A DNA stretch of 64,000 nt from Alishewanella metallidurans (GTDB lineage Bacteria; Pseudomonadota; Gammaproteobacteria; Enterobacterales; Alteromonadaceae). Positions 34,665-44,028 of the stretch are shown one piece after another. The stretch spans positions 806,001 through 870,000 of the forward strand of contig NZ_JALAHQ010000001.1 in NCBI RefSeq assembly GCF_036983985.1, given 5' to 3'. Made by a program: the position numbers and the translations under genes. The notes beneath the pieces were generated by a model. The model made no database searches and was not told the DNA's origin. It was given only the letters and a program-made list of their open reading frames with translations. The first letter of the stretch is position 1; each line of letters begins with the position of its first letter.

Positions 34665-35726
34665 CTACACCACACCATATTCATCAGACAATACCGGTGG
34701 CATAGCATTATCGACTTCGTCGTTTATGGCATCTAGGGTTTTTTCCGCTTCGTCTAATGAGCTTACTTCCGCTACGTGAAATAGGGCTTCACCTTCGTTT
34801 ACTAACGGCAAGTTGTTGCGACCAATAATAATGCCATCAAAGCGTGCGGTTACCGCAACTTCAAAGTCAGAATAGGGTGAATAAATATGTGCCATTACAT
34901 CACCGGTTTTAACGGTTTGGCCTAAACGCACATAATAGCGAGCAATGCCATCATGCTCGGCACGTATCCAGCTACTTTTTTTCGAAAATAATGACTGTGT
35001 AATCGGGCGCTTACGGCCGGCGCGTAACATGCCTAAATCGGTCATAACATTTAAAATGCCGCGCACACCCACGTTAATTGATTGCTCATCAAAACGCAGT
35101 GCCTCACCGGCTTCATACAGCAAAATAGGAATACCTAAACTGTTCGCTGTGCCGCGCATAGTGCCTTCGCGACTAGCGGCTTTAATAATAATCGGCGCGT
35201 TAAATACTTCTGCCATACGCAGTGCCATTTTATCTTTGGCACTGGCGCGCACTTGCGGCAGGTTAGAGCGATGAATCGCCCCGGTGTGTAAATCTATGGC
35301 GTGGGTGCAGTTACGTAAAATTTTCTCAGTAAACTGAAATGCCATTCTACTGCCTAACGAGCCTTTTTCACTGCCTGGAAAACTACGATTTAAATCGCGC
35401 CGGTCTGGTAAATAGCGCGACTGCTGCACAAAACCGAAGGTATTTACTATGGGCACTACAATTAGCGTGCCTTTAAGTTGGCTTAAGCGTGGCAGTTTTA
35501 GTAAGCGCCGACAAATTTCTACGCCGTTAATTTCATCGCCGTGCAAAGCGGCGGTGATCAGTAGTACCGGTCCGTCTTTACGGCCATGAATAACATGGGC
35601 TCCGATATTAAGCTCAGTGTGGGTATAAAGTTTACCAAAGGGAATGTCGACCACGGCACGGCTACCCGGCGCAATGCTACTACTGCCTAACACAAAGGGC
35701 GCTCTGGTGGTGGTCGTTGCTTGCAT
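34665..35726 (-). CDS. Succinylglutamate desuccinylase/aspartoacylase-family zinc hydrolase (M14-like)
   Basis: This 353-residue protein has the zinc-carboxypeptidase-fold motif H62-G-D-E65 (ALHGDEINGVE), further residues LPDRRDLNRSFPG, and a third metal-ligand candidate H147 in DLHTG. A C-terminal beta domain (about 260-330) resembles the lipoyl-like region of this subfamily. AstE/ASPA relatives cleave acyl groups from amino acids; this subgroup has no fixed substrate. It starts in the rimK stop codon (TAATG), so the two are translationally coupled. This suggests it acts on a RimK-type product. It is not astE in an arginine-succinyltransferase operon: no other ast genes are present. Confidence 0.85.
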   Translation of the reverse strand: MQATTTTRAPFVLGSSSIAPGSRAVVDIPFGKLYTHTELNIGAHVIHGRKDGPVLLITAALHGDEINGVEICRRLLKLPRLSQLKGTLIVVPIVNTFGFVQQSRYLPDRRDLNRSFPGSEKGSLGSRMAFQFTEKILRNCTHAIDLHTGAIHRSNLPQVRASAKDKMALRMAEVFNAPIIIKAASREGTMRGTANSLGIPILLYEAGEALRFDEQSINVGVRGILNVMTDLGMLRAGRKRPITQSLFSKKSSWIRAEHDGIARYYVRLGQTVKTGDVMAHIYSPYSDFEVAVTARFDGIIIGRNNLPLVNEGEALFHVAEVSSLDEAEKTLDAINDEVDNAMPPVLSDEYGVV

Positions 35727-36643
35727 TAGCCGGTTCCTTTGGTGTTAAGTTTGCGCTTGTTTTTGTGCGCAGTTACTTTTTGCTCTAAAAAGGCAATGGT
35801 CAAGCTGGCAATATCTTTCTCGGTTGCGGTTTCTATGCCTTCTAACCCCGGAGAGCTATTTACTTCCATTACTACTGGGCCGTGGTTAGAGCGCAGTAAA
35901 TCTACGCCGGCGACGTGCAAACCCATGGTTTTGGCGGCACGAATAGCGGTGCTGCGCTCATCCTTACTCAGTCGTGTAATTGATGCGGTACCACCGCGAT
36001 GCAAGTTAGAACGAAACTCGCCAGCCTTGGCTTGGCGTTTCATTGCTGCCACCACTTTATTACCAATAACAAAACAGCGAATATCGGCACCGTTAGCTTC
36101 GCGAACATATTCTTGGACTAAAATATTTGCATTTAAACCCATAAAAGCTTCTATTACGCTTTCTGCCGCGGTGCGGGTTTCGGCTAGTACCACGCCTATG
36201 CCTTGTGTACCCTCTAGTAATTTAATAACTAAAGGTGCGCCGCCAACCATTTCAATTAAATCGGGAATATCGCCGGGCTTATCGGCAAAACCAGTAACGG
36301 GTAAGCCAATACCTTGGCGCGCTAGCAGCTGTAAACTTCGCAGCTTGTCGCGGGCGCGGCTTATGGCTACTGATTCGTTAAGCGTAAACACGCCCATCAT
36401 TTCGAATTGGCGTAACACTGCAGTACCGTAAAAAGTAATAGACGCGCCAATGCGCGGGATCACGGCATCAAAGCCCTCTAACGCTTCACCCTTATGGTGA
36501 ATAGACGATTTAATACGATTAACATTGATATAACAGGCTAAAGGGTCAATAACCTGCACCTGGTGACCGCGCTCAATAGCGGCTTCAACCAAACGTTTAG
36601 TTGAATACAATTCTGCATTGCGCGATAAAATCGCAATTTTCAT
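35726..36643 (-). CDS. rimK: RimK-family ATP-grasp glutamate ligase (ribosomal protein S6 modification)
   Basis: This 305-residue ATP-grasp enzyme matches E. coli RimK (300). Landmarks are the N-terminal MKIAILSRNAELYSTKRL, the DAVIPRIGASITFYGTAVLRQFE segment, the ATP-binding VIKLLEGTQGIGVVLAE and the C-terminal metal-binding VVMEVNSSPGLEGIE. E. coli RimK adds glutamates to the C-terminus of ribosomal protein S6 and can make poly-glutamate. GGAGAG lies about 4 bases before the ATG. It is the first gene of a two-gene unit with the zinc hydrolase. The C-terminal tail is basic (HKNKRKLNTKG). Confidence 0.93.
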   Translation of the reverse strand: MKIAILSRNAELYSTKRLVEAAIERGHQVQVIDPLACYINVNRIKSSIHHKGEALEGFDAVIPRIGASITFYGTAVLRQFEMMGVFTLNESVAISRARDKLRSLQLLARQGIGLPVTGFADKPGDIPDLIEMVGGAPLVIKLLEGTQGIGVVLAETRTAAESVIEAFMGLNANILVQEYVREANGADIRCFVIGNKVVAAMKRQAKAGEFRSNLHRGGTASITRLSKDERSTAIRAAKTMGLHVAGVDLLRSNHGPVVMEVNSSPGLEGIETATEKDIASLTIAFLEQKVTAHKNKRKLNTKGTG

Positions 36644-36780
36644 GCGCTCTCCAATTAGCGGTAATATTATGCGCTATTGTAAAATTGTCCGAGGCAACTG
36701 GCAGCAATAATACTACTGTTAATGCTAAATAATTCAGTTGCTTTTTACGACTATTAAGCATAACGCGCCCAAAGCAAGCA

Positions 36781-37743
36781 TTACCACCAGCCGCGTATCT
36801 TAAACCAAATTAAACCGGCAACACCGCCGGCGGCCATAGCCGCTAACGTAATAAAATAGCCATTATTCATTTGTAGCTCTGGCATATTAATAAAGTTCAT
36901 GCCGTAAATACCCACAATAAAGGTTAGGGGAATAAAAATAGTACTTACCATGGTTAGCACTTTCATCCGTTCGTTTATTTGGTGTGACGTGGTGGAAAGA
37001 TAGCCCTGCACTAAATCGCTTAGTTGATCATAGTACAGATCGGTCATGCTATGCAGCCGTTCAAATTTCTCATAAAAATCGCGTAATTCTGTTTCAGTAA
37101 AATTACGCAGCAAGGGGTTCTGCTCTTCATAAATGGCATCGGCAAAGATATCTTTCTGATAGGTTAGATTACGGTTAATTTTTCTCAGTACTGAACGATA
37201 ACGCATAATCAGCGCCATCTGCTCGTCATTACCACGGTGCAGCATGGCATCTTCCAGCTCGCTTTGTTCATCTTCAAAGTTAATCAGTTTCTCTAAATAG
37301 CTAGCAGATACCGTGATAATAATTTGCTTAACCCAATCTGAAATAATAGCGCCATGCTTACTGTCAATATTAGGCGTTAGCTGCGCTAACAACTGCGGGT
37401 TATGGCAATCGATACGGCTAACAAGAACTTGCTTGGAGTAAATTAAATTTACCTGAGCGCTGCTAATGTATTCACTAAAATCGATATCGGCATAGCCGCG
37501 CATAACTAATAGTGTAAAGTTATCTTGAGCTTCTAATTTGGGCGGGTGACGCTCACGAATAAAATCTTCTACTAGCGTTGGTGCAATGGCAAAACGCTGT
37601 AAAACCTGTTGTTGCTCGTCAATACTTGCGTCGTTAAGGTTGATCCACACCCGTGCATCAGCAGAAAGTACGCTTGGCAATTGCGCGAGCGAAATAGGCT
37701 GCCAGCTACTGGTTTCAGGTTCAAAAAAGTTAATTAAAATCAT
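36781..37743 (-). CDS. CorA-family divalent metal ion transporter
   Basis: This 320-residue protein has a long N-terminal cytoplasmic domain with a helix-rich stalk. Two C-terminal membrane helices follow, with the signature YGMNFINMPE between them. It belongs to the CorA/ZntB superfamily. The GMN motif with the MPE loop favours CorA-like Mg2+ (or Co2+/Ni2+) transport, but ZntB-like proteins also carry GMN, so the metal is not certain. It is transcribed alone on the minus strand; a 137-base gap separates it from rimK. Confidence 0.9.
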   Translation of the reverse strand: MILINFFEPETSSWQPISLAQLPSVLSADARVWINLNDASIDEQQQVLQRFAIAPTLVEDFIRERHPPKLEAQDNFTLLVMRGYADIDFSEYISSAQVNLIYSKQVLVSRIDCHNPQLLAQLTPNIDSKHGAIISDWVKQIIITVSASYLEKLINFEDEQSELEDAMLHRGNDEQMALIMRYRSVLRKINRNLTYQKDIFADAIYEEQNPLLRNFTETELRDFYEKFERLHSMTDLYYDQLSDLVQGYLSTTSHQINERMKVLTMVSTIFIPLTFIVGIYGMNFINMPELQMNNGYFITLAAMAAGGVAGLIWFKIRGWW

Positions 37744-37932
37744 AGTGCGGCTTTAGCAAAGAATATTTACTACAGCATACCTATAAAAGCACTGCACGGG
37801 CAAATGCCGGATGTAACATCTTGGTTTACGTTAAGACGATAAATTTATACGGCAATTGGTAGGTATGGGTATCACTATTGCTAAAAAAACAGATATAATG
37901 CGAATAATTCTTCTTTGAGTTTTGGTTGTCTA

Positions 37933-39783
37933 ATGAGAAATTTTTTATTTTTATGCCTATTATTAATAAGCTTGCCATCCTTAGCGTCGGATAGGCTAAT
38001 TCAATTAATTGAATACATTGGCGCCGACTATGGTGCTGCCGTGCAGCAAGGTGAAATTGTTAACGCCGCCGAGTTTGCTGAAATGCAGGAGTTTGCTAGT
38101 TTAATTCCTGAACAGTTACCTGCCGAGCATCCGGAGTTGCAACAGCAAGCGATGCAGTTACAGCAACTCATTGAAAGCCATGTTGATCACGCACAAATTC
38201 AGCAACTGACTGCCAGCATGCGCAAAGCAGTAATTGCGGCGATGCCAGCAATTACCTTGCCGGAAAAATCGCCAGATTTAGCCCGTGGTCAAGCGTTGTA
38301 TCAAACTAGCTGTGCGATTTGTCATGGCGATACCGGCATGGGTAATGGCCCTGCAGGAATGCAACTAGACCCTTCACCGACGAATTTTCATGAGGTTGAA
38401 CGTTACCGCGCGCGCAGTGTGTTTGGTTTATTTAATACGATTAGCTTAGGTGTCGAGGACACCGGTATGGCAGCGTTTGCTCACTTAGATGCACAAAGTC
38501 GCTGGGATTTAGCCTTTTATGTTGGTGCCATGGCATCAGAAGGCACTAACGTTTCACAATTGCCTGCAGGGCTAATTAATAAAGCCGCAATTTCTGAATT
38601 ACTTACTGCGACACCAGACGATTTACACAACAGTTCAGGTGAGCAGGGTGCGGCGTTAATGGCACTATTTCGCCAGCAGCCTGACAAGTTTTTCTCGGCT
38701 ACCGATGTGCGACCGTTACAAATAGCGCAAGATAAGCTGACGTTAGCACTTGAACAGCTACAGCAAAAAGATTACGACGCGGCGTATAACCATGCCGTAG
38801 CTGCCTATTTAGATGGCTTTGAGCTAATAGAAAATAACTTAGCTGCTGTTGATAGTAATTTAAAAAGTGTAACTGAACAGCGCATGTTGAAACTAAGGCA
38901 GCGTATTAAACAACACGAAGAAATTACTGCCGTTAGTGCCGAAATTGTTGAAATACAGCAATTACTAAAACAATCGCAAAAGGCGTTAGATGAAACTGAA
39001 CTAGCACCAATAAATGTGTTTTTGTTAGCGCTGCTTATTTTACTGCGTGAAGGTTTAGAAGCATTGTTAGTGGTGGCGGCAATTTATAGCGTAGCGGTAA
39101 AAACTAAGCAACCCGCACTGAAGCGTTCAGTGCATTACGGTTGGGTGGCGGCGATAGCGCTGGGTGCCGTCACGTGGTTTGTTGCTAGCTTTATTATTAC
39201 CGTTTCTGGTGCGTCACGCGAGATGACCGAAGGTTATACGGCGTTAATTGCTGCGGCCATACTGTTTTATATGGGTTTTTGGATGCATAGCAAAACCTCA
39301 GCCGTAAAATGGCAACAATTTATTAGCCAAAAAGTAAATAATGCCATGTCGTCCGGCGCGTATTTTGGTTTAGCTTTAGTTGTGTTTTTAGCGGTATATC
39401 GTGAAGTGTTTGAAACTATTTTGTTTTATCAATCATTATGGTTGCAAGGTGGCGCGGCGCACCAACTTAGTTTCTTAAGCGGTATTGGCGCAGCGCTATT
39501 AGGTTTATTGATTCTGGGTGTAGGCTTATTTAAATTTGCCCTTAAGCTACCATTAAAAACCTTCTTTGGCAGCACCGCTTTCTTGATGATACTGCTTGCC
39601 TTTGTTATGACAGGTAAAGGCATAGCCGCGCTACAGGAAGCCGGTACCTTGTCATTGAGCCATATTGCCGTACCAACCATAAGCTGGTTAGGCATATTCC
39701 CGACGGTACAAGGCATTTCGGCTCAGATAGTAGTGCTAGTGCTCGCGGCTATTTTATTAATAAAAGCACGTCGTAGCGCTTAA
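37933..39783 (+). CDS. Cytochrome c / FTR1 fusion iron permease
   Basis: This 616-residue protein has a signal peptide (cleavage near SLAS, residue 19), then a helical periplasmic region. A c-type cytochrome domain carries the heme motif C127-x-x-C130-H131 (CAICHGDTGMGNGPAG). A helical linker leads to an FTR1-type permease with about seven membrane helices. Both ferric-iron motifs are present: REGLE at 372-376 and REVFE at 490-494. The arrangement suggests oxidation of Fe2+ coupled to uptake, using the cytochrome for electrons. ATG 37933 was chosen for the signal peptide over a TTG six codons earlier. A TATAAT at 37894-37899 could be the -10 box. No clear Fur box was seen. Confidence 0.9.
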   Translation: MRNFLFLCLLLISLPSLASDRLIQLIEYIGADYGAAVQQGEIVNAAEFAEMQEFASLIPEQLPAEHPELQQQAMQLQQLIESHVDHAQIQQLTASMRKAVIAAMPAITLPEKSPDLARGQALYQTSCAICHGDTGMGNGPAGMQLDPSPTNFHEVERYRARSVFGLFNTISLGVEDTGMAAFAHLDAQSRWDLAFYVGAMASEGTNVSQLPAGLINKAAISELLTATPDDLHNSSGEQGAALMALFRQQPDKFFSATDVRPLQIAQDKLTLALEQLQQKDYDAAYNHAVAAYLDGFELIENNLAAVDSNLKSVTEQRMLKLRQRIKQHEEITAVSAEIVEIQQLLKQSQKALDETELAPINVFLLALLILLREGLEALLVVAAIYSVAVKTKQPALKRSVHYGWVAAIALGAVTWFVASFIITVSGASREMTEGYTALIAAAILFYMGFWMHSKTSAVKWQQFISQKVNNAMSSGAYFGLALVVFLAVYREVFETILFYQSLWLQGGAAHQLSFLSGIGAALLGLLILGVGLFKFALKLPLKTFFGSTAFLMILLAFVMTGKGIAALQEAGTLSLSHIAVPTISWLGIFPTVQGISAQIVVLVLAAILLIKARRSA

Positions 39784-39809
39784 GTGAATTAATGGCTTAT
39801 TCCTCTTAT

Positions 39810-39840
39810 AAAAAAACAGCGCCTTAGGCGCTGTTTTTTA
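39810..39840. terminator. Bidirectional terminator between the FTR1 and DUF885 genes
   Basis: A perfect 13-bp stem (AAAAAACAGCGCC / GGCGCTGTTTTTT, arms 39811-39823 and 39827-39839) with a TTA loop gives T runs on both strands. It serves both convergent genes. Confidence 0.9.
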
Positions 39841-39861
39841 TGGTAAAGCAAGTAAGTAAAC

Positions 39862-41712
39862 TTAAGCTTTTGTTGCGGCAATATATTCGTCAACCAATTG
39901 CTCTAATACGTCTAATGGCACAGCACCATTTTTTAATACCGTATCGTGGAACTGACGAATATCAAATTTATCACCAAGTTCAGTTTTGGCTTTTTGCCTT
40001 AGCTCAACAATTTTCAACATGCCAATTTTATAAGCAGTAGCTTGTGACGGCATTACGATATAGCGCTCTATAGCCTTTTCTATTGCGCTAGGAGTATTCG
40101 GGGTGTTGGCAATAAGATAATCTATCGCTTGTTCACGACTCCACTTTTGCGCATGAATACCGGTATCTACTACTAAACGGCAAGCTCGCCATAGTTCCAT
40201 AGCTAAACGACCAAAGTCTGAGTAGGGGTCTTGGTATAGGCCAATTTCTTTGGGTAATAATTCAGTGTATAAACCCCAGCCTTCAATATAAGCGGTATAG
40301 CCACCAAAGCGACGAAACTTCGGCATGTCTTCTAGCTCTTGCGCTATAGCAAGCTGCATATGATGGCCTGGAATACCTTCGTGATAGGCAAGTGCTTCCA
40401 TTTCATACTTTGGCATGTCGCTCATGCGATAAAGGTTGGCGTAGTAAATACCCGGCCGGCTGCCATCCATAGAAGGTTGTTGGTAAAACGCTTTACCTGC
40501 ACTTTGCTCGCGAAATGGCTCGACAGCTTTGGCGATCATTGCGGCTTTAGGTTTAACGATAAACAACTCATCTAAGCGGCCGCGCATGTTATCAATCATT
40601 GCTGTCGCATCTTTTAAATACTCCGCTTTGCCGTCAGCGGTTTCTGGATAGTAAAACTGTGGATCAGTTTGCATAAATTTGAAGAATGCGGCTAAATCAC
40701 CTTTAAAGTCGGTTTTGTCCATAATGTCGTGCATTTCTTGATGAATACGTGCCACTTCATCTAAACCAATTTGATGGATTTGCTCTGCCGTTAGATTAGT
40801 GGTGGTAGTACGTTTTAATGCCGCGTTATAAAATTCAGCGCCGTCTTTAAAGCGCCATACACCATCAACCGTGTCTGCTGTTTGCTCAAGCTCAGTTAAA
40901 TAATTAATTAACTGGTTATAGGCCGGTTTAACACTGGTTAACAGCGCAACTTTGGCTTCGTCTAACAACAGTTTTTTTGCTGAGTCATCAATGTCTAGCT
41001 TCGCTACTTTTTTCCGGAAATCAGCAAGTAAGGTGCCTTCATCGCCATTGTCAAACGGCGCACCTTGAATCACGTTTTCACTGGCCGAAATTACCAGTGG
41101 AAAAACAAACTTAGGCGCAATAATGCCGGCGTCCGCGCGCTGCTGTAGCTGGTGTTGTAGTTGCTGAAATAGAGTAGGTACCGCATTTAAGCGCGCAATA
41201 TAGGCTTTAGCATCGCTTACATCGCTGATACTGTGTTGATTGATCAGTAATGACGGCACTTGAGAATGGATACCAAACATTTGGTTAACCGGGTAGTTAT
41301 ACAAACGCCATTTGGCTTCAGCTAATTCTTGCTCTAAATTACGCTGCATTAATAGATAGCTAACACGCGTGTGCTCATCCAGCTTATCGCTATTTATCGC
41401 CTGTAATAAAGTTAGGTGCTGCTGAGTTAAAGCTAAACCCGCTTCATAATGGGCATCAGATAAATCCTGCCATTTATCGTAGTCGTCTTTAATGCCTAAG
41501 CGCGTTTGCGTTATTGGGTTACGCCGCACATTGTCCATAAAAATTTGTTCAAACAAGGCATTGGCTTTTTCCGACTCACTAACTGCGGTTATCGTTGTGG
41601 GTGCGGCGCTGTCTGCGGTTGTGACGCTTTGTTGCGGGCCACAGCCAACAAGTAGCGCCATGCTAACCGCCAGAGGTATTAATGCTTTACGGGGAAAGGT
41701 GACCTGTTTCAT
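39862..41712 (-). CDS. DUF885 lipoprotein, putative zinc carboxypeptidase/peptidase
   Basis: This 616-residue protein has a lipoprotein signal ending in LLVGC (lipobox LVGC, cysteine near residue 24). The DUF885 body includes the metal-binding motif AYHEGIPGHHMQ and a downstream TAYIEGWGLYTE with a likely third ligand. DUF885 proteins have the gluzincin-type HExGH arrangement and are presumed metallopeptidases; the substrate here is unknown. The start at 41712 is favoured by AGGAAA upstream; an in-frame ATG five codons earlier lacks one. It should be anchored in the cell envelope. Confidence 0.87.
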   Translation of the reverse strand: MKQVTFPRKALIPLAVSMALLVGCGPQQSVTTADSAAPTTITAVSESEKANALFEQIFMDNVRRNPITQTRLGIKDDYDKWQDLSDAHYEAGLALTQQHLTLLQAINSDKLDEHTRVSYLLMQRNLEQELAEAKWRLYNYPVNQMFGIHSQVPSLLINQHSISDVSDAKAYIARLNAVPTLFQQLQHQLQQRADAGIIAPKFVFPLVISASENVIQGAPFDNGDEGTLLADFRKKVAKLDIDDSAKKLLLDEAKVALLTSVKPAYNQLINYLTELEQTADTVDGVWRFKDGAEFYNAALKRTTTTNLTAEQIHQIGLDEVARIHQEMHDIMDKTDFKGDLAAFFKFMQTDPQFYYPETADGKAEYLKDATAMIDNMRGRLDELFIVKPKAAMIAKAVEPFREQSAGKAFYQQPSMDGSRPGIYYANLYRMSDMPKYEMEALAYHEGIPGHHMQLAIAQELEDMPKFRRFGGYTAYIEGWGLYTELLPKEIGLYQDPYSDFGRLAMELWRACRLVVDTGIHAQKWSREQAIDYLIANTPNTPSAIEKAIERYIVMPSQATAYKIGMLKIVELRQKAKTELGDKFDIRQFHDTVLKNGAVPLDVLEQLVDEYIAATKA

Positions 41713-41817
41713 GTTGTTTCCTGTCATTATTGTTAGAATAGTGAGTTTATTCTACGCAACTGCCAGTAGATGAAAAGGTAAAGTATCGCAGTTAGTGTAC
41801 TTGCTAACCTGTATTGC

Positions 41818-42960
41818 TTAAATAAATATCGTCAATAAATCGTTTAAATAACGTGCGCCTTTGTCGGAAATTTGCCAGTGGCTATCCGTTATCGTAATTA
41901 ATTCCTTTTGTTCAGCTTCCTTTAGCGGCTCGGCAATGGTGCTAAGCGGTAGGCCGGTGTAGGCGGTAAAGTCGCTGATCGGGCAGGGCTCAAGTAAGCG
42001 AAACCGGTTCATAAAAAACTCAAACGGCCGGTCTTCAGCCGCAACTTGTTCTCGGCTATCTACATAACCACGGCTTATATCCATATAGCCTTTAGGATGT
42101 TTAATTTTTACTGTGCGTAAAATTGCGTTACGCGACGGTAAGGTAATCTTGCCATGCGCACCGCAACCTATGCCTAGGTAATCGCCGTAGCGCCAGTAGT
42201 TAAGGTTGTGTTGGCACTGTTGGCCTGTTTTAGCATAGGCAGAAATTTCATACTGCTGATAACCGTGCTGCTGCAACAATTCAAGGCCCTGCTGTTGAAT
42301 ATCCCACAAGGTATCGTCTGGCGGCAATATCGGCGGGCGCGAGGCAAATGCGGTATTGGGTTCAATGGTTAGTTGATACCAAGACAGGTGCGGTGGCGCT
42401 AAATCAATGGCTTGTTGTAAATCGGCTAGCGCGCCGGTTAAGTCTTGCTGGGGCAAACCGTGCATTAAATCTAGATTAAAACTTTTTAGCGGTAGCTGCT
42501 TGGCAAGCTTGGCCGCGGCGATGGCCTCGTTACTATCGTGAATACGACCTAGCGCTTTTAATTGCGCGGTTTGAAAGCTTTGTACGCCAATAGAAAATCG
42601 CGTCACACCTGCATTTACGTAGCCGGTAAAACGCTCAGCTTCTAGAGTACCGGGGTTGGCTTCTAGCGTAACTTCCATATCGGTGTCACAGTTCAGCCGT
42701 TGTTTTACGCCTTGCAATATTTGGCCAATACCGGCAGCACTAAATACGCTGGGTGTGCCGCCACCAATGAAAATAGTACTTAAACTGCGCCCACTAACTA
42801 GCGATAAATCTTGGTCTAAATCGGCCAGTAAATGGGCAATATACTCTTGCTCAGGAATACCTTGTTTAATCGCGTGCGAGTTAAAGTCGCAGTACGGACA
42901 TTTTTGTACGCACCAGGGAATATGAATATAAAGTGCTAGAGGCGGTAACTGCAAAGCCAC
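41818..42960 (-). CDS. hemW: HemW heme chaperone (radical-SAM, HemN-like)
   Basis: This 380-residue radical-SAM protein has the iron-sulfur motif C17-x3-C21-x2-C24 in WCVQKCPYCDFN, then IFIGGGTPSVFS and SIGVQSFQTAQLKALGR. It is often misannotated as oxygen-independent coproporphyrinogen oxidase. It lacks the N-terminal extension of true HemN, and the length and the rdgB-yggS neighbourhood fit HemW, which delivers heme to respiratory proteins. It starts 4 bases after rdgB, as the last gene of a seven-gene run. Confidence 0.95.
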   Translation of the reverse strand: MALQLPPLALYIHIPWCVQKCPYCDFNSHAIKQGIPEQEYIAHLLADLDQDLSLVSGRSLSTIFIGGGTPSVFSAAGIGQILQGVKQRLNCDTDMEVTLEANPGTLEAERFTGYVNAGVTRFSIGVQSFQTAQLKALGRIHDSNEAIAAAKLAKQLPLKSFNLDLMHGLPQQDLTGALADLQQAIDLAPPHLSWYQLTIEPNTAFASRPPILPPDDTLWDIQQQGLELLQQHGYQQYEISAYAKTGQQCQHNLNYWRYGDYLGIGCGAHGKITLPSRNAILRTVKIKHPKGYMDISRGYVDSREQVAAEDRPFEFFMNRFRLLEPCPISDFTAYTGLPLSTIAEPLKEAEQKELITITDSHWQISDKGARYLNDLLTIFI

Positions 42961-42964
42961 ACGT

Positions 42965-43564
42965 TTATCCTTGCTGTTGTAGCTGATTAAGTAGCTGTGT
43001 TAACGCTTTAGCGCGATGACTAAGCTGTTGTTTGCGGGCGGGTGCAAGTTCTGCACTGGTACAGCCTTCACTGGCGACAAAAAATATTGGATCGTAACCA
43101 AAACCCGACGTGCCAGCTTGTGTTTGGCTAATTTCACCGTGCCAAACACCGTGGCAAACTATGGGGATCGGGTCTTCGGCGTGGCGGATATATACCAGCA
43201 CGCAATGAAACTGTGCAGTGCGTTGCTCATTAGGTAGGTGTTTTAGCGTGCTAAGCAGTTTATCGATATTGCTTTGATCAGTAGCCGCTTCACCTGAATA
43301 ACGCGCCGAATAGATGCCAGGTGCACCATTTAAGGCATCGACAGCCAAACCTGAGTCATCCGCAATGGCGGGTAAGCCGGTTGCTAATGAGGCATGGCGA
43401 GCTTTAATAATGGCATTTTCAATAAAGGTTAAGCCGGTTTCGTCTGCATCGGTTATGCCTAATTCTGTTTGCGGCACTATGCTGAAATTCATCGGAGCTA
43501 GCAACTGAGCTAGCTCAGCGACCTTACCTTTATTGCCAGTAGCTAATACAATTTTTTGCGTCAT
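42965..43564 (-). CDS. rdgB: XTP/dITP pyrophosphatase (RdgB/HAM1)
   Basis: This 199-residue house-cleaning enzyme removes deaminated purine triphosphates (XTP, dITP, ITP). Landmarks are the N-terminal VLATGNKGKVAELAQLL, the ADDSGLAVDALNGAPGIYSARY signature, GFGYDPIFF and the C-terminal KQQLSHRAKAL. The length matches E. coli RdgB (197). It lies between the DUF4426 gene and hemW. Confidence 0.97.
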   Translation of the reverse strand: MTQKIVLATGNKGKVAELAQLLAPMNFSIVPQTELGITDADETGLTFIENAIIKARHASLATGLPAIADDSGLAVDALNGAPGIYSARYSGEAATDQSNIDKLLSTLKHLPNEQRTAQFHCVLVYIRHAEDPIPIVCHGVWHGEISQTQAGTSGFGYDPIFFVASEGCTSAELAPARKQQLSHRAKALTQLLNQLQQQG

Positions 43565-43574
43565 AAGTGTGGTT

Positions 43575-43997
43575 TTAATCTACGTAGAAAGTTTGCTCAA
43601 ACTTCAGCTGCTGAGATTCATTACCGCTGAAAATAGTGATGATAAAATTAAAGCGTTGTTCATGACGAAATGGCAGCTGTGCTAGGTAGTAAACGGCATC
43701 GCCCTCAGTTACTTCGCTAAACGTCAAGCTGGTTTGCCTGCCTTGTAAATCTTTAGCCGTACCCGTAATGCCAACCTTTTGCGCATGTTGAGATGTGGAG
43801 TTTAACACTGAAATATTAATAATACCGTTGTATTTGCTGCGTTGCAGCTGGTATTGCTGGGCAATTTCAGGCGTTAGTACCGTAGCTGGAAAAGCAATAT
43901 AGTGCACATCCCAATTACCCAATTGTTTTTTTTGCTCTGCAGCAACGCTAACGCTTAAGCATAAACTTAATAGCATTATCAGTATTCTAACGTTCAT
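43575..43997 (-). CDS. DUF4426 periplasmic protein
   Basis: This 140-residue protein has a signal peptide (cleavage near VSVAAEQ, residue 20). The beta-rich body contains QLGNWDVHYIAFPATVLTPEIAQQY, the pattern of DUF4426. These genes sit next to rdgB or yggT in Alteromonadales, Vibrio and Pseudomonas. There is no known function. It is part of the yggS-to-hemW run. Confidence 0.85.
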   Translation of the reverse strand: MNVRILIMLLSLCLSVSVAAEQKKQLGNWDVHYIAFPATVLTPEIAQQYQLQRSKYNGIINISVLNSTSQHAQKVGITGTAKDLQGRQTSLTFSEVTEGDAVYYLAQLPFRHEQRFNFIITIFSGNESQQLKFEQTFYVD

Positions 43998-44028
43998 ATA
44001 TCGCTCTTAACCGTTTAGTATTCTTAGG

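Noticed and set aside
35739..36431. A 230-codon open frame on the plus strand opposite rimK
   Set aside because: It mirrors the well-supported rimK frame, is rich in Ser/Pro/Ala as expected for antisense of coding DNA, and shows no family motif.
37890..37920. Fur box before the cytochrome c/FTR1 gene
   Set aside because: The AT-rich stretch with TATAATGCGAATAATTC resembles one only loosely; too many mismatches to claim it.
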